From Candidatus Gastranaerophilales bacterium (GTDB taxonomy: Bacteria > Cyanobacteriota > Vampirovibrionia > Gastranaerophilales > JAQUYY01): DNA of 11,428 nt. Under the pieces are notes generated by a model that made no database searches, was not told where the DNA came from, and worked only from the letters and a program-made list of their open reading frames with translations. Position 1 is the stretch's first letter. Each line of letters starts with the position of its first letter. The position numbers and the translations under genes are program-made. Shown piece after piece: positions 1 to 6,690 of the stretch. Where the stretch lies: NCBI GenBank assembly GCA_028691575.1, contig JAQUYY010000040.1, positions 1 through 11,428 of the forward strand. Direction: 5' to 3'.

Positions 1-552
1 ATATGCCGATAAAAAATAATCTCTTTCTGTATCTTCCTGTACTTTTTCAAGCGGTTGACCGCAGTTATTTGCGATTATTTCATTAAGCTTAGTTTTCATT
101 CTTATAATTTCTTTTGCTTCAATTTCAATGTCTGTTGCCTGACCTCTTGCACCGCCTAACGGTTGGTGAATCATCACTCTTGCGTGAGGAAGAGCCATTC
201 TTTTGCCTTTTGCACCTGCACAAAGGAGGAATGCTCCCATACTGGCTGCTTGTCCCAAGCAAATTGTGCTAACATCACAGCGGACGTGGTTCATTGTATC
301 ATAAATTGCCATACCGGAGGTTATAACACCACCAGGACTATTAATATAAAGCATAATATCTTTTTCGGGATTTTCAGAATCCAGTAACAATAATTGAGCA
401 ATTATAGAATTTGCTACATCATCGTCAATTTCTGTACCCAAGAAAATTATTCTTTCTCTTAATAGTCTTGAAAAAATATCAAATGAACGCTCACCTCTGC
501 TTGATGCCTCAATTACGGTTGGCACATAGCTTAAAATTTTATTATAATCCAT
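1..552 (-). CDS. clpP: ATP-dependent Clp protease proteolytic subunit ClpP (3' end missing)
   Basis: This is the serine protease subunit of the Clp system. It forms a double heptameric chamber that degrades proteins fed to it by ClpX or ClpA/C unfoldases in the cytoplasm. I read 184 codons from the ATG at 552 with no stop before the window edge; ClpP is usually about 195-210 residues, so roughly 10-25 are missing. The catalytic triad is complete: Ser104 in GQAASMGAFLL, His129 in MIHQPLGG and Asp178 in DTERDYFLSA. NSPGG (residues 71-75) is the usual oxyanion-region motif. The start is supported by AAGGA at 559-563, 6 bases upstream. The gene has its own promoter, so it need not depend on the pilin gene upstream. 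No trigger factor gene lies next to it; clpX may lie beyond the edge but cannot be seen. Identification is firm. Confidence 0.97.
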   Translation of the reverse strand, partial: MDYNKILSYVPTVIEASSRGERSFDIFSRLLRERIIFLGTEIDDDVANSIIAQLLLLDSENPEKDIMLYINSPGGVITSGMAIYDTMNHVRCDVSTICLGQAASMGAFLLCAGAKGKRMALPHARVMIHQPLGGARGQATDIEIEAKEIIRMKTKLNEIIANNCGQPLEKVQEDTERDYFLSAY

Positions 553-583
553 GATTTTTCCTTTTTATTTTGTCATTAATGAT

Positions 584-612
584 ATTATATTAAACACAAA
601 AAATAATTGCAA
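584..612 (-). promoter_or_regulatory. Sigma70-type promoter of clpP
   Basis: Read on the minus strand: a -35 box TTGCAA (607-612), a 17-bp spacer and a perfect -10 box TATAAT (584-589), ending about 30 bases before the clpP ATG. The -10 region lies in a 19-bp block (578-596) that matches the tlyA -10 region at 18 of 19 positions. This is pattern recognition only; no start site has been mapped. Confidence 0.75.
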
Positions 613-639
613 AAAAAATTTAGTAACTAATACTGAATG

Positions 640-1329
640 TTATTCGTATAAATACTTAGCAGAACAGCCATGACCTGTATTAGTTGTTGCTGTTGAGCCT
701 TCTATGCAATCTGTTGCAGGGTCATAATGTCCTCTTGCTCCAAAAGTTATTATTGCATTTGAAGTTATGCTTACCGCAAATATATCTTTTCCTATGGTAT
801 TTGGTTTCTTAAAGCCATTAATATCTATAAGGATATGTCCGCATCTTGTATAATCAGTTCCACTTAGACTATAACTACAATCTGATTTTTCATATCTAAA
901 ATACATTAAACTTCCATTATTCAATATTAAACTAGGATGTCCAAGATCAGCCAAACTATTTCCATTTAAATAATACCAACTGTTTGTTCCGCTGTGCCAA
1001 CATCCTTCGGCACTTGCACCACTTCCTGATCCTCCAAATATATCCATTCCCGAACAGTCTTTAATTATATTTAATTTTTCAGCAAAAGCATTTTTTAAAT
1101 CTTCACTTCCTGCTAAATCGCCGGGGAATGCTCCTGCTAAAGTTCCGCCGTTGTCAGCTACAATCATCATTGTTGCCTGTGACAGGTCTGAATATTGTTT
1201 TTTCCATGCTGCTTTTAGCTCCGCATCGCTTGTTGTGCCAAATAACATCGGTGTAACTATTGATGCTATTATTCCGATTATAGCAATCACTATCAATGTT
1301 TCTGCCAGCGTGAATCCTTTTTTATTCAT
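640..1329 (-). CDS. Type IV pilin-like / pseudopilin protein with prepilin leader
   Basis: This 229-residue protein starts with a short class III prepilin signal, MNKKG|FTLAETL. Cleavage by a PilD-type peptidase after Gly5 would leave Phe1 and the conserved Glu5 of the mature protein. A hydrophobic helix covers about residues 11-30. The globular part has six cysteines (92, 110, 151, 163, 208, 222), which could form three disulfides. A D-I-N-G-x-K-K-P-N-x-x-G-K-D-I-F motif (169-184) recurs in pilin-like proteins and may be a turn or metal-binding loop; that last point is inference. It is probably an exported minor pilin or pseudopilin, but no assembly ATPase, platform or peptidase gene is nearby, so type IV pilus, type II secretion and competence roles cannot be told apart. 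The start is supported by GGGAG at 1339-1343, 9 bases upstream. The gene begins 31 bp after ybeY and has its own promoter. Confidence 0.88.
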   Translation of the reverse strand: MNKKGFTLAETLIVIAIIGIIASIVTPMLFGTTSDAELKAAWKKQYSDLSQATMMIVADNGGTLAGAFPGDLAGSEDLKNAFAEKLNIIKDCSGMDIFGGSGSGASAEGCWHSGTNSWYYLNGNSLADLGHPSLILNNGSLMYFRYEKSDCSYSLSGTDYTRCGHILIDINGFKKPNTIGKDIFAVSITSNAIITFGARGHYDPATDCIEGSTATTNTGHGCSAKYLYE

Positions 1330-1351
1330 TTATCACAACTCCCATTTAAAC

Positions 1352-1360
1352 ATTATAACA
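1352..1360 (-). promoter_or_regulatory. Extended -10 promoter of the pilin-like gene
   Basis: On the minus strand the gap after the ybeY stop reads TGTTATAAT, a perfect extended -10 element (TGn plus TATAAT). No good -35 box stands at 16-18 bp, as is common for extended -10 promoters. The predicted start site leaves a leader of about 16-18 bases carrying the GGGAG ribosome binding site. The pilin gene can therefore be expressed separately from pgpH-ybeY. Confidence 0.6.
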
Positions 1361-1873
1361 CTATAATAATTTTATCATATCATCCTGTTTTTTTAACATA
1401 AAATCTAATTTTTCATCCGTTTGGTGGTCAAACCCAAGCAAATGAAGAGTCCCATGAGAAAATAAAAAATAAAATTCTTCCTCAAAAGTTTTATTATTTT
1501 CATTAGCTTGTTTCAATGTTGTTTGGCTTGAAATAATAATTTGCCCGAGAGAAATATAATTATTTGCAATAAATCTGAATTCCTTTGGTGTATCTGCAAA
1601 AATAGCAAATGAAATAACATCTGTCGGTTTGTTTTTTTGTCTGAATTCTTTGTTTATTTCATGAATTTTTTTATCATCACATGCTAAAATATCAATATTG
1701 ACAATACTATTAGAAATATTGATATCTGATAATGCACTATTTTTAATCAGTTTCTTATCATTAAACGTGCTAATTAGTATTTTTAAAGCATTTTTTAAAA
1801 CAATATTATCATCTATTTCAACAATAGTTTGCTCATTTATGAATGAAATATCAAAATTATTTTGAGTTATCAT
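1361..1873 (-). CDS. ybeY: Endoribonuclease YbeY (rRNA maturation factor)
   Basis: YbeY is a zinc-dependent endoribonuclease of the UPF0054 family, involved in 16S rRNA 3'-end maturation and ribosome quality control. The signature metal site H-x3-H-x5-H is present: His140, His144 and His150 in HGTLHLLGFDH. The FRQKNKPTDVISF stretch (77-89) matches the family's R-x-K-x-x-x-TDVLSF block. The length of 170 residues is normal. The usual LGD(I/L)xI motif reads LGQIIIS here (109-115), with Gln110 in place of the usual Asp. The start overlaps the end of the pgpH reading frame by 17 bases with no strong ribosome binding site, which suggests translational coupling. The pgpH-ybeY order is also found in Firmicutes and Cyanobacteria. 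Confidence 0.95.
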   Translation of the reverse strand: MITQNNFDISFINEQTIVEIDDNIVLKNALKILISTFNDKKLIKNSALSDINISNSIVNIDILACDDKKIHEINKEFRQKNKPTDVISFAIFADTPKEFRFIANNYISLGQIIISSQTTLKQANENNKTFEEEFYFLFSHGTLHLLGFDHQTDEKLDFMLKKQDDMIKLL

Positions 1874-4061
1874 CTTTATTTGCTTTTTTTAGCTTTTCGC
1901 CAAGTTCTTTTTCTTCATCAATTTTTTGAGTAGTGTAGCTGATTTGAATTTTTTTAGCAGTTTTATTTTCTAATTCTTCAATTATATTTTCATGATACTT
2001 AATTCTATGATGTTGCATGCCTCTTAAAATACGGTTAAAAGTAGCTGCAATAGTATTTAAATCCTTTTGCGTCAAAGGACTTTCTTCTAATTGACCATCT
2101 AAAAGTCTTTCCTGAATAAGTTTTGAAATTAATTCTTCGATTTGCTCTTGAGAAGGATTTTTTAATGACCTTACCGCAGATTCAACAGCATCTGCAATCA
2201 TCAATATAGCTGCTTCTTTAGATGAAGGTTTTGGACCGTTATACCTAAACTGCTCTTCTGTAATGTTTTCAGCACCCTCCTCGTTTATTGCCTGTTTGTA
2301 AAAATATGTTGTCAATCCGTTTCCATGATGCTGAAGGATAAATTGGTTTACAATAGGAGGTAATCCGTATTCTTTAACCAATTCTACACCGTCTTTCGGA
2401 TGTGCTGTAATAACCATTTTACTCAATCTCGGATTCAAATTCTGATGAGGATTTTCGATCCCGAAATAAGACTGATTTTCAACAAAAAACAAGGGTCTTT
2501 TTAATTTACCGACATCATGATAAAAAGCACCGACTCTTACAAGAACAGGATCGGCATTAACAGCTTCTGCAGCTGCTTCTGCCAGATTGCTAACCATCAA
2601 GCTGTGGTGATAAGTTCCCGGTGCTTCAAATTGCAGTCTTCTCAATAAAGGCTGGTTATGATCCGCTAATTCCGCCAAACCATATGGAGTAATGATTTTA
2701 AAGGAACTTTCAATTAATGGAATTACGCCAAGAGCAATGATTCCGCTGATTAAACCGCTGATAAAAGCTAAAGATATATCTAAAATCAGCATATTTGAAT
2801 TTATTTCATAAAAATTATTTTGCAGTAAATATATGCTAATAACTGCTAAAACCTGTGCAAGACTGATATCAAAACCTGTCCTTATTAAATCCATTCTTCT
2901 TGAAAAATTAATCAAGCTTGCTGTAAAAATTGCAATACTCATTCCAATTATAAAAACAGCAATTGTATCAACCCGGTACTGCAGAGAAACGCTTATCATC
3001 GTAATCAGCAGCATTGTAAACAATAGTGCGATTCTTGGATTTATAAATATAGTAAGCAGGATAGCAACTGCCGGAAACGGAATTATATATGCGGGAACAT
3101 TTACAGGTAAAATTACGGCGCAAAACGATACTGAAACTGCCAATAATGATAATAAAGACAAATATGGTATTGTTAAATATTTTGAATCAAAATTAATCAA
3201 GTAATAAGCCAATAAAAAGAAGCTTAGTCCTACAAAACAAAATATACCGAATAATCCGGATAAATTTAATTCCGAGATATTATATCCGGCCTCTCTTAGC
3301 GCATCTTTTTGTAATTTTGAAACAATTTCCTGTGAAGATACAATTTTCTGTCCTTCTGTATAAGTTACATATATCGGCTTTACTGAATTCATGGCATTTT
3401 TTCTTGCTATATCTGTTGCTAATTCATCAACAACCATATTAGGAGCTAATATTTGTTTTATCATAAAAGTGATAGTATCTTTTTGTGTAGAAGATAAAGA
3501 TGAATCAGCACTTATGGTAATGCTTACATCAATATTTCCTGATAAATCAGCCTCAGAGATGCCTTTATCCAAGACTCTGCCTAATGTTTTTGATGCTTCA
3601 TCCGAAAGTTTATCAAGACTCTCATCTGTAATTTTTAATAAATAATTAATTTGTTTGTCATCTTGAACTTTTTTATCATTAACTCCAAAAAGAACTTTTA
3701 ATTTTTGTTTTTTATTCGCATAGGAAGCATCGGATACCTTTATTGTTTTTACCGAAGCAAATAAACTTTTTAAATTGTTTCTGACATGTGTATCCTGAGC
3801 AGGTTTTAATATGGGATCAACTCGCTTGGCAAGTTGTTTTTTCCGCTGTTCAGTCTGATCAACATCAACTATTCGAATTGCTTTTGTTGCATAAATATCT
3901 TTTTTGCTGATACCGTTTTCTATTATGTTTTCAAACATAAAGTTTCTGCTGGCTAATATCATCGTCATTGCCAACATAGTAATTGTAAGTATAATAAGAG
4001 AAATTCCTTTCTCCGAAAATACTCCTTTTACTGTCTTTTTTATTATTTTAGGTTGTGCCAT
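1857..4061 (-). CDS. pgpH: 7TM-HD family cyclic-di-AMP phosphodiesterase (PgpH/YqfF type)
   Basis: This 734-residue inner-membrane protein has the PgpH layout. An N-terminal membrane anchor (about 20-37) is followed by an extracytoplasmic 7TMR-HDED-type domain (about 40-265), a cluster of about seven membrane helices (about 270-450) and a cytoplasmic HD domain (about 470-690) with a charged tail. The HD metal ligands expected for PgpH are all visible: His486 in GTYHHS, His515-Asp516 in AFYHDVGK, His554 in ITAHPKDG, His578-His579 in LQHHG and Asp624 in MIADAVES. Known PgpH enzymes hydrolyse c-di-AMP to pApA, a second messenger for potassium, osmotic and cell-wall control. The substrate here is inferred from the family. 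The ATG at 4061 is preceded by weak GGAAAC-type ribosome binding sites. The gene has its own promoter and diverges from tlyA. Confidence 0.94.
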   Translation of the reverse strand: MAQPKIIKKTVKGVFSEKGISLIILTITMLAMTMILASRNFMFENIIENGISKKDIYATKAIRIVDVDQTEQRKKQLAKRVDPILKPAQDTHVRNNLKSLFASVKTIKVSDASYANKKQKLKVLFGVNDKKVQDDKQINYLLKITDESLDKLSDEASKTLGRVLDKGISEADLSGNIDVSITISADSSLSSTQKDTITFMIKQILAPNMVVDELATDIARKNAMNSVKPIYVTYTEGQKIVSSQEIVSKLQKDALREAGYNISELNLSGLFGIFCFVGLSFFLLAYYLINFDSKYLTIPYLSLLSLLAVSVSFCAVILPVNVPAYIIPFPAVAILLTIFINPRIALLFTMLLITMISVSLQYRVDTIAVFIIGMSIAIFTASLINFSRRMDLIRTGFDISLAQVLAVISIYLLQNNFYEINSNMLILDISLAFISGLISGIIALGVIPLIESSFKIITPYGLAELADHNQPLLRRLQFEAPGTYHHSLMVSNLAEAAAEAVNADPVLVRVGAFYHDVGKLKRPLFFVENQSYFGIENPHQNLNPRLSKMVITAHPKDGVELVKEYGLPPIVNQFILQHHGNGLTTYFYKQAINEEGAENITEEQFRYNGPKPSSKEAAILMIADAVESAVRSLKNPSQEQIEELISKLIQERLLDGQLEESPLTQKDLNTIAATFNRILRGMQHHRIKYHENIIEELENKTAKKIQISYTTQKIDEEKELGEKLKKANKDDNSK

Positions 4062-4091
4062 ATTTTGTTTCCAATTATTTGTTTCCTGTTT

Positions 4092-4120
4092 ATTTTAAAT
4101 TGATATCATTAATGTTGCAA
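4092..4120 (-). promoter_or_regulatory. Sigma70-type promoter of pgpH-ybeY
   Basis: On the minus strand there is a -35 box TTGCAA (4115-4120), a 17-bp spacer and a -10 box TAAAAT (4092-4097). The -35 box is the same hexamer used at clpP. The start site would fall near 4085, giving a leader of about 24 bases. The upstream edge lies only 28 bp from the -35 box of the divergent tlyA promoter, so the two may compete or share regulators. Confidence 0.6.
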
Positions 4121-4148
4121 TAATATTTTACCCTTTTTTTTGATTTAT

Positions 4149-4177
4149 TTAAAATAAAATTATTTGTTTGATATAAT
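4149..4177 (+). promoter_or_regulatory. Probable promoter of tlyA-nadK
   Basis: A perfect -10 box TATAAT (4172-4177) is preceded at 17 bp by TTAAAA (4149-4154), a partial -35 match. Transcription would begin near 4184 and leave a leader of about 32 bases. The -10 box lies inside the left arm of a perfect inverted repeat (4165-4207). The -35 assignment is weaker than the -10. Confidence 0.5.
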
Positions 4178-4207
4178 ATCATTGCTATTAAAGTATTATA
4201 TCAAACA
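4165..4207 (+). repeat. Perfect 14-bp inverted repeat over the tlyA promoter (operator-like)
   Basis: The left arm TGTTTGATATAATA (4165-4178) and right arm TATTATATCAAACA (4194-4207) are exact reverse complements around a 15-base centre. The left arm holds the tlyA -10 box, and the right arm ends 8 bases before the ATG. The predicted transcript starts inside the centre, so the mRNA would carry only the right arm. The repeat therefore looks more like a protein-binding DNA site than an RNA hairpin. The binding protein is unknown. Confidence 0.6.
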
Positions 4208-4215
4208 CAAAGATT

Positions 4216-5043
4216 ATGAAGAAAAATAAAGAAAGAATTGACAATTTCTTAACAAAAAAAGGTTATTTTGAAACAAAAAGCAAGGCTCAATCTGCAATAA
4301 TGGCAGGAAAAGTTAAAATCAACGGAGAAAAAATTACAAAATCCGGAACACAAATTGATTTTAATGAAGACTACAACATTGAGATAGAGAAAATGCCTTA
4401 TGTTTCAAGGGGCGGATTTAAGCTGGAAAAAGCATTACAAGCATTTGATATTGACATAAATAATCAAATTTGTTTGGATGCAGGTGCTTCAACAGGCGGA
4501 TTTACTGATTGTATGCTTCAAAAAGGAGCTAAAAAAGTTTATGCAATCGATGTCGGATACGGTCAAATAGCCTGGAAACTCAGACAGGATGATCGTGTAA
4601 TTGTTATCGAGAGAACAAACATCAGAAATTGTAGTATCAAAGACGTATATTCTGATACTAAAGTCGATGATTTTGCGAAAATAGCCGTTATGGATTTATC
4701 TTTCATTTCAATTACAAAGGTTTTAAACAATATAAAAATGTTGATGAATCCGGCAAATCAAACTGTTATTTCTTTAATTAAGCCACAATTTGAAGCCGGA
4801 AAAGAACAAGTGCCTAAAACAGGTGTAATAAAAGATAAACAGGTTCATTTTGATGTTATAAAAAATGTTATTGAATATGCTAAAACTATTAAATTATACC
4901 CGATAAATTTAACATATTCACCAATCAAAGGTCCTGCAGGAAACATTGAATATCTTGTACACCTTGAAAATTCCGAGTGTTCGTTAGATGATAATTTTAT
5001 AAAAAAAATTGTGGATGATGCTAATGAAAAACTTTCAGATTAA
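4216..5043 (+). CDS. tlyA: TlyA family rRNA (cytidine-2'-O)-methyltransferase
   Basis: TlyA uses S-adenosylmethionine to methylate ribose 2'-OH groups of rRNA. Characterised members modify 16S C1409 and/or 23S C1920, which affects capreomycin sensitivity; older annotations call it hemolysin A. An N-terminal S4 RNA-binding domain (about 6-60) is followed by YVSRGGFKL (62-70), a SAM-binding loop LDAGASTGGF (87-96) and an FtsJ-like methyltransferase fold. The residues expected for the K-D-K-E catalytic tetrad are Lys69, Asp160 (MDLSFIS), Lys189 (LIKPQFEAGKEQ) and Glu245 (GNIEYL). The 275-residue length is typical. The ATG has no convincing ribosome binding site; only AAAG stands nearby. The reading frame overlaps nadK. 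tlyA beside nadK (often with recN) is a familiar bacterial arrangement, but recN is absent here. Confidence 0.95.
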   Translation: MKKNKERIDNFLTKKGYFETKSKAQSAIMAGKVKINGEKITKSGTQIDFNEDYNIEIEKMPYVSRGGFKLEKALQAFDIDINNQICLDAGASTGGFTDCMLQKGAKKVYAIDVGYGQIAWKLRQDDRVIVIERTNIRNCSIKDVYSDTKVDDFAKIAVMDLSFISITKVLNNIKMLMNPANQTVISLIKPQFEAGKEQVPKTGVIKDKQVHFDVIKNVIEYAKTIKLYPINLTYSPIKGPAGNIEYLVHLENSECSLDDNFIKKIVDDANEKLSD

Positions 5044-5905
5044 TTCTTTAAATAATAAAATACTTGATTTGTCTAAAATTGGGATTATTTATAATAAAGA
5101 TATTAAAAATGCTCTAATCGAGCTTGAAAAAGTTCAAAAATGTTTTGCCAATAACAATTTTAATAATATTAAAATTCAAGAAGTTTCATTTAAATCTTCT
5201 AATGAAAATTTTATTTCTGATATAACTTTTGCCGTTATAATCGGCGGAGACGGAACAATTTTAAAAACTACCAGATATTATTCGAAATTTAAAATTCCTG
5301 TTTTCGGTATAAATACCGGTCGTTTAGGTTTTTTGGCTCAAGTTAGACCTGATGATATAGAACATGCAATTATAAAACTTAAAAAAGGAGAATTTTTTAT
5401 TGAAGAAAGATTGATGCTAAAAGCATACAATTCAAAAATTAATAATAATGCTTTAAATGACATAACAATAAAAGGCGGAACGCTTTCTCGTACTGCCAAA
5501 ATATATCTTTATGTCAATGATAAGCATGTATGTGATTATGTTGCGGATGGGTTGCTGATTTCAACTCCGACCGGCTCAACTGCGTATAACCTTTCGGCCG
5601 GAGGTCCTGTTGTGGTTCCAGGAATGGAAGCATTTATTTTAACTCCGATTTGTCCTCATTCCCTAACTTCAAGACCAATTATTGTTCCATCCGATGAAAA
5701 GCTCTCCGTAAAATTTGATTGTGATTGCGATGAAGTTTATTTAACCGCAGATGGGCAAGAAAGTTATAAAATAAATAGTGACGAAACTATCCATATTGAA
5801 AAAAATTCATTTAGCGCAAAACTTATTTTATTAAAAGAAGAAAATAACGGTTTTTATTCAATACTTAGAAACAAACTCCATTGGGGCATTTCTCCTACTG
5901 ACTAG
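5024..5905 (+). CDS. nadK: NAD kinase
   Basis: NAD kinase phosphorylates NAD+ at the 2' position of the adenosine ribose to make NADP+, using ATP or polyphosphate. The family motifs are clear, numbered from the ATG at 5024: GGDGT (74-78) with catalytic Asp76, GINTGRLGFL (95-104), LND (144-146) and DGLLISTPTGSTAYNLSAGGP (175-195 region). The protein is 293 residues, normal for the family. The start is uncertain: a TTG at 5009 and ATGs at 5015, 5018 and 5024 are all in frame. I prefer 5024 because a GGA lies about 8-9 bases upstream. All of these starts lie inside the end of tlyA, so the two genes overlap by 20 bases or more and are probably translationally coupled. Confidence 0.95.
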   Translation: MKNFQINSLNNKILDLSKIGIIYNKDIKNALIELEKVQKCFANNNFNNIKIQEVSFKSSNENFISDITFAVIIGGDGTILKTTRYYSKFKIPVFGINTGRLGFLAQVRPDDIEHAIIKLKKGEFFIEERLMLKAYNSKINNNALNDITIKGGTLSRTAKIYLYVNDKHVCDYVADGLLISTPTGSTAYNLSAGGPVVVPGMEAFILTPICPHSLTSRPIIVPSDEKLSVKFDCDCDEVYLTADGQESYKINSDETIHIEKNSFSAKLILLKEENNGFYSILRNKLHWGISPTD

Positions 5906-5926
5906 TAGGAAATCAAAAACAGGACT

Positions 5927-5951
5927 AGGAATGGACGAAAAGTCCATTCCT
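5927..5951 (+). terminator. Hairpin terminator between nadK and the convergent small gene
   Basis: A perfect 10-bp stem AGGAATGGAC/GTCCATTCCT closes a GAAAA loop 21 bases after the nadK stop. The downstream tail on the plus strand (TTATAAACTT) is a poor U-tract. On the minus strand the hairpin is followed after 7 bases by TTTTT. It sits between converging genes and may stop transcription from both sides. The stem is certain; its efficiency as an intrinsic terminator is not. Confidence 0.65.
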
Positions 5952-5995
5952 TTATAAACTTGGGTATTAGCTTTTAATTTGTTAAAATGTTCTAA

Positions 5996-6358
5996 TTATG
6001 CAAACTTAGGCGTTTGTCTTTTTGCGGCATTCTCTTCGCCTTTTTCAATTGATTCAAGTTCATTTTGTTTTGCGGTAAGTTGTGTTTCAATTCTTTCTTT
6101 TTGAAGTTCCAGCGGTTTTTCTAAAGCATGAATCCTTGCTAAATTTGCCTCGAACAAACTGACCCCTGTAGTATCAGTTGTGTTATTCCCTGATGGATCT
6201 TGTGCCGCCATAATGTCGGCCATGCTTGAGTTGTACAATGCTGATGATGTTTCAGCCAATACTTGTAATCTGTTTGTAATACACATTAACTGGTACTCTA
6301 AATTATTAATCGACCAGACTAATGATGATTTTCTAAACGCAAATGTTGCTAATCCCAT
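5996..6358 (-). CDS. Small helical protein of unknown function
   Basis: I do not recognise this 120-residue protein. It has no signal peptide or clear membrane segment. The composition suggests two long helices (about 13-50 and 67-112) joined by a flexible linker rich in Ser, Thr, Asn and Gly (about 51-66, DPSGNNTTDTTG). The second helix is charged and coiled-coil-like (LEKPLELQKERIETQLTAKQ, 79-98), and the C-terminus is a basic tail ending PKFA. One cysteine is present (Cys26). A helical hairpin of this size recalls secreted or structural small proteins (needle, flagellar-chaperone or WXG100-sized), but no defining motif is present. The gene looks real: AGGAGG stands 8 bases before the ATG (6367-6372), the strongest ribosome binding site in the window, and a gene-free stretch lies upstream. 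It converges on nadK and is probably transcribed alone. Confidence 0.75.
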   Translation of the reverse strand: MGLATFAFRKSSLVWSINNLEYQLMCITNRLQVLAETSSALYNSSMADIMAAQDPSGNNTTDTTGVSLFEANLARIHALEKPLELQKERIETQLTAKQNELESIEKGEENAAKRQTPKFA

Positions 6359-6690
6359 GATAATGTCCTCCTGTGTCCCAATTTCGTTTTTTATATTTGT
6401 CCTTACTTTTATAAAAACAATTAACTTTAAAAAATTGCTTATGTTAAAAAAACAATTTATTTACTCTCAAAATCCTGTTTTTTGTAAGCATAGAGACTAT
6501 TTAAGAAGTATTTCATGTTGTTTGACCGCCTAGTTCTGAATAAAGAGTATATATTTGATATCTATCAAGTAGTTATGTTTTATTTAAAAAAAGGCAAAAA
6601 TCGTCTTTACATTGTGTAACATTAGGAGAAAAATTAAGTTTTTAAAGTAAATAATTTGCCATTTGCGTACATTTTTCATAAAATCGGGGT
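6359..6690. other. Gene-free 332-bp region between the small protein gene and rsmI
   Basis: This region holds the leader of the small minus-strand gene and, at its right end, the rsmI promoter. A short palindrome TTGATA-TC-TATCAA (6555-6568) could be an operator. An AT-rich tract near 6389-6409 probably contains the small gene's promoter (TATAAA-like boxes on the minus strand), but no convincing -35 is visible. A 19-codon minus-strand frame (MKYFLNSLYAY...) inside has no ribosome binding site and is not called. No structured RNA or repeat family was recognised. Confidence 0.5.
6656..6684 (+). promoter_or_regulatory. rsmI promoter placed for a leaderless mRNA
   Basis: A -35 box TTGCCA (6656-6661) and -10 box TAAAAT (6679-6684) are separated by exactly 17 bp. 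The -10 box ends only 6 bases before the rsmI ATG at 6691, so the normal start site (about 7 bases after the -10) falls on or next to the A of the ATG. No usable Shine-Dalgarno sequence precedes it; the GGGG at 6686-6689 is too close to the ATG. Confidence 0.55.

Noticed and set aside
163..387. 74-codon open frame on the plus strand
   Set aside because: It lies antisense within clpP, whose catalytic motifs are intact, and has no ribosome binding site or recognisable product.
2833..3645. Two plus-strand open frames (123 and 84 codons) inside pgpH
   Set aside because: They are antisense shadows of the membrane helices and extracytoplasmic domain of pgpH, with low-complexity translations and no start signals.
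5893..5908. CCTACT-GACT-AGTAGG hairpin at the nadK stop codon as a terminator
   Set aside because: The 6-bp stem includes the end of the coding region and has no U-tract; the 10-bp hairpin just downstream is a better candidate.
5996..6358. Small helical protein as a WXG100/ESX-type effector
   Set aside because: Size and helical-hairpin shape fit, but there is no W-x-G in the turn, no C-terminal YxxxD/E signal and no ESX secretion gene nearby.
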